In this document: positions 1 through 5,742 of the stretch, piece by piece | How positions within the stretch are numbered: the first letter of the stretch is position 1 | How the letters are laid out: each line of letters begins with the position of its first letter | Assembly: GCA_029938745.1 (NCBI GenBank) | Contig: JAOZUJ010000020.1 | Coordinates: 1-14,990, forward strand | DNA from: Candidatus Moraniibacteriota bacterium | Lineage (GTDB): Bacteria; Patescibacteriota; Minisyncoccia; Moranbacterales; GCA-2747515 | Reading direction: 5' to 3' | DNA: 14,990 nt | The notes under the pieces: model-generated | The model's database searches: none | What the model saw: the letters and a program-made list of their open reading frames with translations, nothing else | Told to the model about the DNA's origin: nothing | Position numbers and translations under genes: made by a program

Positions 1-50
1 GTATTTGCAGTACCCAAATCAATACCAATTTTCCGCACGATCATACTCAT
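1..50 (-). CDS. mreB: Rod shape-determining protein MreB, first codons only (cut by window edge)
   Basis: The last 50 bases read on the minus strand encode MSMIVRKIGIDLGTANT, the highly characteristic MreB amino terminus with the first phosphate-binding loop of the actin-like ATPase fold (IGIDLGTANT). The rest of the gene lies beyond the left edge. Two starts are possible, ATG at 50 or ATG at 44; MIVRKIGIDLG from 44 matches the usual family start better. MreB forms membrane-bound filaments that position RodA and other elongation enzymes. It is the last visible member of the murA - NUDIX - mazG-like cluster. No Shine-Dalgarno site is seen. The segment carrying this start is part of a repeat also found at 844-936. 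Confidence 0.85.
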   Translation of the reverse strand, partial: MSMIVRKIGIDLGTAN

Positions 51-90
51 ATATATTCTATAATTTCCATTATTAACTTTTTTCTTTGTT
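21..90 (-). repeat. Direct repeat copy A: mazG-like 3' end sequence plus mreB start
   Basis: This copy matches 844-936. Positions 61-90 are identical to 907-936 (30 of 30 bases). Positions 21-50 match 844-873 with two mismatches. Copy A lacks a 22-base block present in copy B (885-906) and one further A. The 30-base identical block is the end of the mazG-like coding sequence in copy B, while here it supplies the last codons and the stop of the 243 aa gene in another reading frame. Confidence 0.85.
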
Positions 91-804
91 ACTTTCTGAC
101 ACGCCTGAATCAAATTCTTCATCAACCCTAACATTACTATCAGAAAATGCACGTTGATAAGACTTCTCAGCAGTAACAGTATCGATGCCTGCGGATTTCT
201 TTTCTTTCAAGATCTTCTGAAACCTAGCTAATTGATCTTTTCGAACTGCTTCAGCTGTCTTTTGTGCAGATTGTTGATTATATCTGACTTGTGCCTCAAG
301 AGCTTCTTTCACTTTTTTATCAACAAGTCGTCGTCCCTCATCCTCAACTGGGTCACTACTAAAAACGTACGCTGGTGAAAATGAAAGATTCTCCTCAAAA
401 GCCTCTGAATAAAGTTCCACAAGCTCTTGTTGAGATTGAACCACTGGATATTCACCGGGCTTGTTTGCAATTTCTGGCAAAGAGTCAACTTCAGATTGAA
501 TGTCATCATGATCTCGAATAATAAACTGATCAGCTTGAAAATCTGTTTCACCGCCATTTACCCGACTAGCAATCTCTTGCCGAATCGATTCTCTAGGATT
601 AGTCATCGCAATACCATGCTCATTTGTCATCGGCGTTGCCTGACATTCAACTGACGTAGAAATAGAACCATGTGGTTGTGACTTTTCAGGCGATTCTGAC
701 AACCCATAACATTCACTCATTTTTGAACGATCTACGCCCCGCTCCTGATTTTTTGACCGATCTTCTACACCGACCTCTATTGCTGGCATCTCTTCTTTGT
801 TCAT
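73..804 (-). CDS. Hypothetical protein, 243 aa, hydrophilic, coiled-coil prone
   Basis: No family is recognised. The protein has no signal peptide, membrane segment or cysteine-rich motif. Residues 1-60 are polar and repetitive (two nearby DRSK units). Residues about 160-205 are rich in K, E, Q and A (for example KEALEAQVRYNQQSAQKTAE) and look helical or coiled-coil. The tail is acidic. ATG at 804 follows an A-rich leader like other genes here. The gene sits between the mazG-like gene and mreB. Its last codons and TAA stop fall inside a repeated piece of the mazG-like 3' end, read in another frame. Its base composition differs from its neighbours: three sampled 60-base lines have 22, 24 and 28 G+C, against 14 and 18 in lines from the mazG-like and 99 aa genes. 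It therefore looks like a later arrival in the operon. Confidence is for a real gene, not for a function. Confidence 0.65.
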   Translation of the reverse strand: MNKEEMPAIEVGVEDRSKNQERGVDRSKMSECYGLSESPEKSQPHGSISTSVECQATPMTNEHGIAMTNPRESIRQEIASRVNGGETDFQADQFIIRDHDDIQSEVDSLPEIANKPGEYPVVQSQQELVELYSEAFEENLSFSPAYVFSSDPVEDEGRRLVDKKVKEALEAQVRYNQQSAQKTAEAVRKDQLARFQKILKEKKSAGIDTVTAEKSYQRAFSDSNVRVDEEFDSGVSESNKEKS

Positions 805-849
805 ATTTTTGTATAATTATTATTCATTTATCAAAGTAATACCAATACC
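801..849 (-). repeat. Second copy of murA 3' end plus following leader
   Basis: Read on the minus strand from 849 to 802, this segment aligns without gaps to 2016-1969, the last codons of murA through the ATG of the 99 aa gene: 39 of 48 bases agree by my count. In the shared frame it reads GIGITLINE-stop against GVDIILVNE-stop in murA. The two stop codons, the AATTATA stretch and the AAAAATATG start context coincide in position. Confidence 0.6.
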
Positions 850-873
850 AATTTTTCACACGATCATACTCAT
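820..873 (-). pseudogene. Decayed fusion of mreB start to murA end
   Basis: Starting from the ATG at 873, one frame reads MSMIV, then TGA (856-858), then KIGIGITLINE, then TAA (820-822). The first part matches the mreB start at the left edge (MSMIVRKIGI), with the Arg codon CGG changed to TGA. The last part matches the murA carboxy end (IGVDIILVNE). The join falls where both genes encode Ile-Gly-(Ile/Val)-Asp, so short shared sequence could have mediated it. It encodes no functional protein. It is read here as the junction scar of a tandem duplication. Confidence 0.6.
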
Positions 874-936
874 AATATATTCTATTCCTTAAATTCAGAT
901 ACTCTGTAATTTCCATTATTAACTTTTTTCTTTGTT
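844..936 (-). repeat. Direct repeat copy B: mazG-like 3' end plus decayed mreB start
   Basis: Partner of copy A at 21-90. It contains the authentic last codons and TAG stop of the mazG-like gene and then an mreB-like start broken by TGA. Relative to copy A it carries 22 additional bases (885-906), which encode the natural last residues of the mazG-like protein, so the block was lost from copy A and not gained here. The copies have diverged, which argues against a simple assembly duplicate. Confidence 0.85.
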
Positions 937-1208
937 CTGTCCATGATCTTTTCGTATTTTTTCCAAAACGCATCATCTATTTCATCTACACCAATTCCCA
1001 TACTCACAAAATTACCAATAATCAAATTTAGTAAATCAATATTTTCTTCAATGATATTTTCACGAGATTTTCCTTTCGTAACTGCCTGAGCTAATTCGCC
1101 TAGTTCTTCAATGAGCAAATTCAAACGAAAATTCATATCCTCATTATTTGTATCTTTCATTTCAAACTTCTGATGAAATTTTTCAATTGCTTCGTAATAT
1201 TCTTTCAT
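882..1208 (-). CDS. MazG-like nucleotide pyrophosphohydrolase, 108 aa
   Basis: A small all-alpha NTP pyrophosphohydrolase of the MazG/dUTPase-like superfamily, which hydrolyses nucleoside triphosphates to monophosphate and pyrophosphate with Mg2+. The metal-binding pattern is visible: LLIEELGELAQAVTKGK provides an E-E-x-x-E motif around residues 32-36, and a second helix ENIIEENIDLLNLIIG carries the later acidic residues. The ATG at 1208 is preferred over one at 1262, because the longer version would overlap the NUDIX gene and add a poorly conserved tail; the chosen start lies 7 bases after the NUDIX stop. The pairing with a NUDIX hydrolase suggests removal of non-canonical nucleotides. The exact substrate cannot be read from sequence. 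Its 3' end was later duplicated near mreB. Confidence 0.75.
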   Translation of the reverse strand: MKEYYEAIEKFHQKFEMKDTNNEDMNFRLNLLIEELGELAQAVTKGKSRENIIEENIDLLNLIIGNFVSMGIGVDEIDDAFWKKYEKIMDRTKKKVNNGNYRVSEFKE

Positions 1209-1215
1209 ATATAAA

Positions 1216-1662
1216 TTACAATGTAATATATTTTTTAGTAATATAATTTTCGATTGGCTCACGTGTTGTTTGCGTTATTTTTTTTGGTAAATGATCAAGC
1301 TCAAACCATTTAACAGCATCACACTTGTCGGGCTCCATATTTTTTGGTTCACCTTTTGTGATATGTGCTATAAAATTAAAAGATGCCCAGTGCTGATTTT
1401 CATCTTCAATAATATGATCCGTATGTGGTAAATATCCTGTAATTTCTATTTCAATATTCAATTCTTCTTTCATTTCTCTCTCCATCGCTTCAATTGCTGT
1501 TTCACCAAATTTGACACCACCGCCAGGCTTTGACCACCAACCAGATTCATTACGCACATCTTTTCCTCTTTTCATCAAGAGAACATCTCCATCATCATTC
1601 ACAATCAAAACTCCACCACCAACACCTATATAATCCTTTCCTTGTAATAACTTTTTTGTCAT
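1216..1662 (-). CDS. NUDIX hydrolase, 148 aa
   Basis: Hydrolyses a nucleoside diphosphate linked to another moiety; the substrate is not determinable here. The Nudix box is clear at about residues 48-70: GGVKFGE, seven residues, then REMKEELNI, matching G-x5-E-x7-R-E-U-x-E-E-x-G-U except that the late glycine is Asn. The WWSKPGGGVKFGET context and the full single-domain length of 148 aa are typical of MutT-like nucleotide-cleaning enzymes. It begins 9 bases after the 99 aa gene and ends 7 bases before the MazG-like gene, so the three are almost certainly co-transcribed. There is no Shine-Dalgarno site before the ATG. Confidence 0.9.
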   Translation of the reverse strand: MTKKLLQGKDYIGVGGGVLIVNDDGDVLLMKRGKDVRNESGWWSKPGGGVKFGETAIEAMEREMKEELNIEIEITGYLPHTDHIIEDENQHWASFNFIAHITKGEPKNMEPDKCDAVKWFELDHLPKKITQTTREPIENYITKKYITL

Positions 1663-1671
1663 AAAATTATG

Positions 1672-1971
1672 CTATGCTATCTCTTTCATATCTTCACCAA
1701 ATAGTTTCATCTTTTTTACAAATGCATCTTCTACTGATTGTAAATCTAGCTCTGTAACGGAAAAAGTTGCATCGTATGCATTTGATTGTTCAGTCATAAT
1801 ATTAAATAAATATGCATCATCTTCAAATCCAAAGCCAGATTGAAAGCCTTTATACATTAAAGAATGTTCTGGAAATTGTTCTTGAAATTGTTCTATAATA
1901 TGCGATGCCGTTTTTTCAATCTCATCTTTAGGCGTTGGCTCATTAAATTGTTTTGGTGCTAAATTTTCCAT
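1672..1971 (-). CDS. Hypothetical protein, 99 aa
   Basis: No family is recognised. It is a small, soluble, acidic protein without signal peptide, membrane segment or cysteines. It has a polar N-terminus (MENLAPKQFNEPTPKDEIEK), an amphipathic helix (TASHIIEQFQEQFPEH), a central aromatic part (YKGFQSGFGFEDDAYLFNI), and a helical tail. It starts 15 bases after the murA stop and is followed closely by the NUDIX gene, so it belongs to the murA operon. Its start context (AATTATA, A-run, ATG) is copied upstream of the 243 aa gene. Confidence 0.7.
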   Translation of the reverse strand: MENLAPKQFNEPTPKDEIEKTASHIIEQFQEQFPEHSLMYKGFQSGFGFEDDAYLFNIMTEQSNAYDATFSVTELDLQSVEDAFVKKMKLFGEDMKEIA

Positions 1972-2016
1972 ATTTTTTTATAATTACTATTCATTGACTA
2001 GAATAATATCAACACC
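1969..2016 (-). repeat. Original copy of murA 3' end and following leader
   Basis: This 48-base piece contains the last nine codons of murA, its TAG stop, and the A-rich leader with the ATG of the 99 aa gene. An ungapped copy with nine mismatches lies at 802-849. Confidence 0.6.
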
Positions 2017-3291
2017 GATACTTTGTAATCGTACTTCCAAATCTTCATACCCACGATTGATTGAATACACGCCTCGCAAAATTGATTCGCCTTGTGCTCC
2101 AATCATTGCAACAAGCATAATTGCTGCTGGTCGTAATGCTGGTGGTGACATAAGATCTGCTCCAATCAATTTTGTCGGACCCACAACTTTAATCCGATGT
2201 GAGTCAATAAGTGTGATATGTCCACCAAGTCGATTTAACTCTGTAAAATACACAGCACGATTTTCATATACCCAATCATGAATCAACGTCGTACCCTTTG
2301 CCATCATCGCAATCGGCACAAAGAACGGAAGATTGTCCATATTCAATCCTGGGAAAGGCAATGCATGAATTTTATCTTCCAATGCTGTTAATTTTGATGG
2401 GATCATTTTAATATCTACCAATTGTGTTTTTTTATTATATGACTTATATTTCCGCATAATTTCAAACTGTTGTCCCATTTTATTGAGCTTTAACAATTCC
2501 AATTCCAAAAATTCAATTGGACATCGCTTCACTGTCAATTCACTTTTTGTTGTAACAGCTAGTGATAAAAAGAACATTGCCTCAATTGGATCTTCACTTA
2601 TTTCATATGTTACTTTTTTCTTTGTTACTTTTTTTCCACGAATTTCCAATGTCGTTGTGCCAATACCTTTAATTTTAACACCAAGTTTTTCCAAGAAAAA
2701 ACAAAGGTCTTGTACCATGTAATTTGATGTTGCCATTTTTATCACAGTCTTTCCAGGAATTTGAGCTGCTGCTATAATTGCTGTTTCTGTAACTGTGTCC
2801 CCTGATTCATACAATACATTATTTTCATTTGGCACAAGTGTCCCAACATTTACCAAAAAACCGTCTTTTTGTGCTTGCACATCAATACCATAATCTTCCA
2901 AGGCATATATATGTGGCTTAATTGTACGATCACCTAATTTACATCCACCTGCTTGTGGAATCAAATATCTTTTGTGCCTCCCTGAGAGTGCACTAATAAG
3001 CATGATGGCACTACGCGTTTGACTTGCAGCATCACAATTTATTTTTCTTATATTAAATTGCTTTGGTGATGTCAATGTTATTGTTTTACCTTCCTTCTCA
3101 ATCTTCATCCCGATACTATCAAGGATTTCCAACCATCGATTTACCTCTTCAATTTGAGGCATGTTCTTGAATGTCGTTTTTCCACGATTCATGACAGAAG
3201 CAGCAAGAAGCGCCACTGCCGCATTTTTTGAACCATTCACTGAGATAGACCCGCCCAATCTTTTTCCACCGACAATCTTAAAATATTGCAT
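1987..3291 (-). CDS. murA: UDP-N-acetylglucosamine 1-carboxyvinyltransferase MurA, 434 aa
   Basis: Transfers enolpyruvate from phosphoenolpyruvate to UDP-N-acetylglucosamine, the first committed cytoplasmic step of peptidoglycan synthesis. Family landmarks are in order: KIVGGKRLGGSISVNGSKNAA with Lys22 (KNAA motif), GGCKLGDR with the active-site Cys117 (fosfomycin target), FPGLNMDN with Asp319 in the place of the catalytic Asp of the TDMQAQ motif, ENRAVYFTELNRLGG, Arg387, and the closing INRGYEDLEVRLQSIG. The loop before Arg387 (ADLMSPPALRP) is a few residues longer than the ADLRAS form of Escherichia coli. ATG at 3291 is chosen because the protein then begins MQYFKIVGGKRL as in the family; upstream codons would run back through a promoter and a terminator. 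The retained Cys predicts fosfomycin sensitivity at this enzyme. A promoter lies at 3328-3356. Confidence 0.93.
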   Translation of the reverse strand: MQYFKIVGGKRLGGSISVNGSKNAAVALLAASVMNRGKTTFKNMPQIEEVNRWLEILDSIGMKIEKEGKTITLTSPKQFNIRKINCDAASQTRSAIMLISALSGRHKRYLIPQAGGCKLGDRTIKPHIYALEDYGIDVQAQKDGFLVNVGTLVPNENNVLYESGDTVTETAIIAAAQIPGKTVIKMATSNYMVQDLCFFLEKLGVKIKGIGTTTLEIRGKKVTKKKVTYEISEDPIEAMFFLSLAVTTKSELTVKRCPIEFLELELLKLNKMGQQFEIMRKYKSYNKKTQLVDIKMIPSKLTALEDKIHALPFPGLNMDNLPFFVPIAMMAKGTTLIHDWVYENRAVYFTELNRLGGHITLIDSHRIKVVGPTKLIGADLMSPPALRPAAIMLVAMIGAQGESILRGVYSINRGYEDLEVRLQSIGVDIILVNE

Positions 3292-3327
3292 AATTTTTAT
3301 AATAAATATAATGACACATCTTTGTAA

Positions 3328-3356
3328 AGTATATGGTAAATTATGCTTTTTTACAA
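3328..3356 (-). promoter_or_regulatory. Promoter of the murA operon
   Basis: On the minus strand, TTGTAA (3351-3356) and TATACT (3328-3333) are separated by 17 bases, a good sigma-70 type pair. Transcription would start near 3321, giving a leader of about 30 nt before the murA ATG. The -35 box overlaps the T-rich tail of the terminator hairpin just upstream. Confidence 0.65.
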
Positions 3357-3394
3357 GAAAAAGCCACTTGATCAACAGCTGTTGAAAAAGTGGC
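3351..3394 (-). terminator. Rho-independent terminator upstream of murA
   Basis: GCCACTT (3363-3369) pairs with AAGTGGC (3388-3394), and the interior contains the perfect 14-base palindrome TCAACAGCTGTTGA (3372-3385), giving a long stem. On the minus strand it is followed by TTTTTCTTGT. It insulates murA from transcription arriving from the gene-free region. Confidence 0.75.
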
Positions 3395-3524
3395 AATTAC
3401 AAAATAATTTCGAATGTCATCATTATAATGACTGAGCGAAATGAGATACAAAGAATTTTATATCTAAAAAGTGACCCAAAAAACATTGTTTTTTGGAATT
3501 GTTCCTATTTAATTGTGAAAAGAA
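3395..3524. other. Gene-free stretch with palindromes
   Basis: No gene is supported between the two terminators. The stretch holds TCATTATAATGA (a perfect 12-base palindrome near 3416-3430), an imperfect inverted repeat at about 3444-3465 (AGATACAAAG / TTTTATATCT), and a symmetrical hairpin CCAAAAAAC-ATTG-TTTTTTGG near 3476-3497. The piece ATGACTGAGCGAAATGAGAT faintly resembles the ends of the palindromic element at 13091-13204. It could be a degraded element of that kind. Confidence 0.4.
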
Positions 3525-3666
3525 CAAAAAAATCGGCTTGAGCACTTAAATTGCCCACCCGATTGTGTCCACGATAGCATAGTGCAAAGTGAACGATGTT
3601 TGCCATTTTTTTATATGTTAGCAAACTGTATCTGTCACCACACCTTCTTACGTAGCAACTGATTAC
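3525..3666 (-). ncRNA. Candidate structured small RNA, about 140 nt
   Basis: A consensus promoter and a strong terminator bracket this stretch, with no convincing long coding frame. The predicted transcript begins near 3666 with about 40 mostly unpaired bases. It then forms hairpin 1 (GTTTGCTA near 3623 with TGGCAAAC near 3598, loop A-rich), hairpin 2 (GTTCAC with GTGGAC around 3569-3595), and the terminator hairpin. I compared it by eye with tmRNA, RNase P RNA, SRP RNA and 6S RNA and saw none of their signature sequences. It may be an unassigned lineage RNA. An alternative is a short coding frame, 3606 to 3505 (33 codons, MANIVHFALCYRGHNRVGNL at its start), whose 3' part would run through the terminator. 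Confidence 0.5.
3526..3564 (-). terminator. Terminator of the candidate small RNA
   Basis: On the minus strand AATCGG (3559-3564) pairs with CCGATT (3531-3536), with an inner GGGC/GCTC pairing, followed by seven T residues. This is a standard intrinsic terminator. Confidence 0.7.
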
Positions 3667-3672
3667 TATATA

Positions 3673-3701
3673 ATTATAGCACGCTTACGCACAAAAGTCA
3701 A
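3673..3701 (-). promoter_or_regulatory. Near-consensus promoter of the candidate small RNA
   Basis: On the minus strand TTGACT (3696-3701) and the perfect TATAAT (3673-3678) are separated by exactly 17 bases. It is the closest match to the sigma-70 consensus in the window, and it lies directly after the terminator of the 149 aa gene. The expected start is near 3666. Confidence 0.8.
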
Positions 3702-3705
3702 TGAC

Positions 3706-3740
3706 AAAAAACGAGTACTATTACCATTTAACAGTACTCG
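3706..3740 (-). terminator. Terminator after the 149 aa gene
   Basis: CGAGTACT (3712-3719) and AGTACTCG (3733-3740) form a perfect 8-bp stem with a 13-base loop. On the minus strand it is followed by TTTTTT, 22 bases beyond the stop of the 149 aa gene. Confidence 0.85.
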
Positions 3741-3761
3741 AATAAGCATTTTATTGATAAT

Positions 3762-4211
3762 TTATTTGTGAAACAAACTAATAAAGATGTCCACATTATC
3801 ATCTATTTCGATCAGATCCTTATCTGCTAATCGTACAAAATATTCACCAATCTTTTCATTATCTTGTGGTGGATTTTTTTGTGTAATTTCTACAAAGCTT
3901 GCTAAAAACTTTTTCTTTGGGTGTTTCATGTGATCAAATGTCTCAAAAGCTTGTTTTGCTGTTTGACCTTTAAGTAGTGTCCCATCAATTTTAATTTGCA
4001 TTGTCAATGCGTTTGCCTCTTTATCATCTTTTATATGAGCTCTCTCTATTCCGTTTAAATTATTTCCAACACTTCTCTGATTGCCATCTTGTGATACTGT
4101 TAACTCCTCCACACTTTCTGACAATTCTTTCACATCTTTTGAATCTTCTAATAATTCACTTAATTGATCTACAGAGGTAGACAAATTTTCATATATTTCT
4201 TTTTTATCCAT
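3762..4211 (-). CDS. Hypothetical protein, 149 aa
   Basis: No family is recognised. Residues 1-45 are acidic and helical with heptad-like spacing (VDQLSELLEDSKDVKELSES). Residues 65-149 look more ordered, with IKIDGTLLKGQTAKQAFETF and a closing NVDIFISLFHK. It has no signal peptide, membrane segment or cysteine. ATG at 4211 has the common AAAAATATG context and lies 36 bases after the 467 aa gene, so both are probably one transcript ended by the hairpin at 3706-3740. Confidence 0.7.
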   Translation of the reverse strand: MDKKEIYENLSTSVDQLSELLEDSKDVKELSESVEELTVSQDGNQRSVGNNLNGIERAHIKDDKEANALTMQIKIDGTLLKGQTAKQAFETFDHMKHPKKKFLASFVEITQKNPPQDNEKIGEYFVRLADKDLIEIDDNVDIFISLFHK

Positions 4212-4247
4212 ATTTTTATCTACACGATTAAATTGAATTATAGATTA

Positions 4248-5651
4248 TTATTTTTCAGGATTTTCAATAGAGCCTAACGTTTGTGTATTATCTTCACCAT
4301 ATTTTACTTCTTTTTTTGTAAAACCTATAAATTCCATAAGCCCTTCTGCGAGAGCTGACGCCTCCTTTGCTGTATATTCAACACCATCAACAACTGTGTC
4401 ACCAGTGGACTCAATCGCTTGAGAGAGTTGTTCATATGCATCCTGTAATCCCTGTACAACTTGATCGTCAATAGCAAGGTCTCCCTCAGAATTCTCCATA
4501 AATTCATCCACACTTTTTGCACCACCCGACATTGCGACTACAGCATCTGCTGGCACATTATCTTTTATAAATTCTGGCACTTTTGCCTCTGCCATTTCTT
4601 GCGGTGATTCTCCCTTACTATGTTCACTCGATGACCATTTTTTACCCGTGTCAGGATTTACCCATGCTGACTTTTCAACTGATTCCTCCATAGATTCTGG
4701 CACAACTGCTTCTGCCATTGTGGGAATTGGCTTACTGTGTTCTAATGGATCACTCACAACATTTGTCTGCTCATCTTCTTCAGGTGTATTAAATTTCTTT
4801 TTTCTATCAGTGGACGCAATTGTTGGAATTTCCTCTGGCATATCAGAACCTCTACCATACCACTCCATTTCTGAAAAATTTAATGTGTCCCCAATAGCAA
4901 GCTTGTTAATATCACCACTTTTAATTCCAATGCTTTTAATATCTTCTGGAAGCAAATTTGCAAATTGTGTATAAGCCTCTTTTTTCAATGCTGTCTTTTC
5001 CTCACTATTTAACAGTGCATACTCTGGATTATTATTTAATTGCTGTGTGATCAGTTTGGAAATGTTGTCACCAGATTTGACTGTGATATGAACATCCGCT
5101 TGTCTTTCAACATTATCTGCAATTTGTGCCTCTTGTTCAAAGGCAGCTACAACCTGTGCTTCTTGCTCTGGCGTTGCTAATTGTGTCACCGTTTCTGGCG
5201 TATTCTCACTACCTAAGGTCGAAATAACATCTGGATTATCTTCAGGGTTTGATACAGACGGAGCACCTTCAATTGTAGTATTTTCTGCAATGACCACACC
5301 CTCAGTAGACTCATTTTGCACTGACTCTGTAGAAAACTCATCAACATCTGGTAAGCTTTCTGCATACGCTTGCCTTTGTTGATTGCGTGCATCAATTTCT
5401 TCTTGTGTCATAGATTCTACATCAAGATTACCAAATTCTCCTGCTGGTGACATATTTTCTGTCTCTTGTTGCATCGCCTCAGCCTGCAAACTTGCCGCTA
5501 ATTCTTTTCGCTGTGCTACAGCATCTTCTGGTGCTGACAAACCATCAGACGCCTCATCCATCCAACTTCGATCAATTGCATCATTTCCTTCTTTGCTTTC
5601 TTTTTTCTTTTTATTGCTACTTTTTAGCGTTGGCATTTTCATTGGAGTCAT
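4248..5651 (-). CDS. Acidic hypothetical protein with LysM-like segment, 467 aa
   Basis: A long hydrophilic protein rich in E, S, T, A and Q, with a Lys-rich N-terminus (SSNKKKKESK) and no signal peptide or membrane helix. Residues about 187-260 look like an interrupted LysM domain: HITVKSGDNISKLI opens it, a helical insertion follows (NNNPEYALLNSEEKTALKKE), and GDINKLAIGDTLNFSEM resembles the closing strand. LysM binds peptidoglycan or chitin oligomers outside the cell, so this segment in a protein without export signal is odd. A short internal repeat occurs at residues 312-319 (TMAEAVVP) and 353-360 (MAEAKVPE). The last 60 residues are helical. The gene has its own promoter and is followed by the 149 aa gene. 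The function is unknown. Confidence 0.7.
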   Translation of the reverse strand: MTPMKMPTLKSSNKKKKESKEGNDAIDRSWMDEASDGLSAPEDAVAQRKELAASLQAEAMQQETENMSPAGEFGNLDVESMTQEEIDARNQQRQAYAESLPDVDEFSTESVQNESTEGVVIAENTTIEGAPSVSNPEDNPDVISTLGSENTPETVTQLATPEQEAQVVAAFEQEAQIADNVERQADVHITVKSGDNISKLITQQLNNNPEYALLNSEEKTALKKEAYTQFANLLPEDIKSIGIKSGDINKLAIGDTLNFSEMEWYGRGSDMPEEIPTIASTDRKKKFNTPEEDEQTNVVSDPLEHSKPIPTMAEAVVPESMEESVEKSAWVNPDTGKKWSSSEHSKGESPQEMAEAKVPEFIKDNVPADAVVAMSGGAKSVDEFMENSEGDLAIDDQVVQGLQDAYEQLSQAIESTGDTVVDGVEYTAKEASALAEGLMEFIGFTKKEVKYGEDNTQTLGSIENPEK

Positions 5652-5689
5652 ATATTTTTATTTAACTTTATTAAAACTTTATAGTACAC

Positions 5690-5698
5690 ATTATATCA
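5690..5698 (-). promoter_or_regulatory. Extended -10 promoter of the 467-149 aa pair
   Basis: TGATATAAT on the minus strand is a perfect extended -10 element. A weak -35 (TGCACA) lies 16 bases upstream, and the expected start is near 5683, about 32 bases before the ATG. Confidence 0.6.
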
Positions 5699-5742
5699 TA
5701 AACATCTTATATGTGCATTTTTACCACGTAACAACAAAATAT

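Noticed and set aside
820..873. Reading the TGA in the mreB-like scar as evidence of a recoded UGA
   Set aside because: All real genes here are free of in-frame TGA and use ordinary Gly and Trp codons. The intact copy has CGG at this position, so TGA is decay.
1994..2281. Long plus-strand open frame opposite murA, and similar frames opposite other genes
   Set aside because: It lies antisense to strongly conserved coding sequence, has no family resemblance and no promoter. It is a by-product of the codon use of the real gene.
3525..3666. Assignment of the small RNA to tmRNA, RNase P, SRP or 6S RNA
   Set aside because: None of the conserved sequences of these families were found and the length does not fit RNase P or tmRNA.
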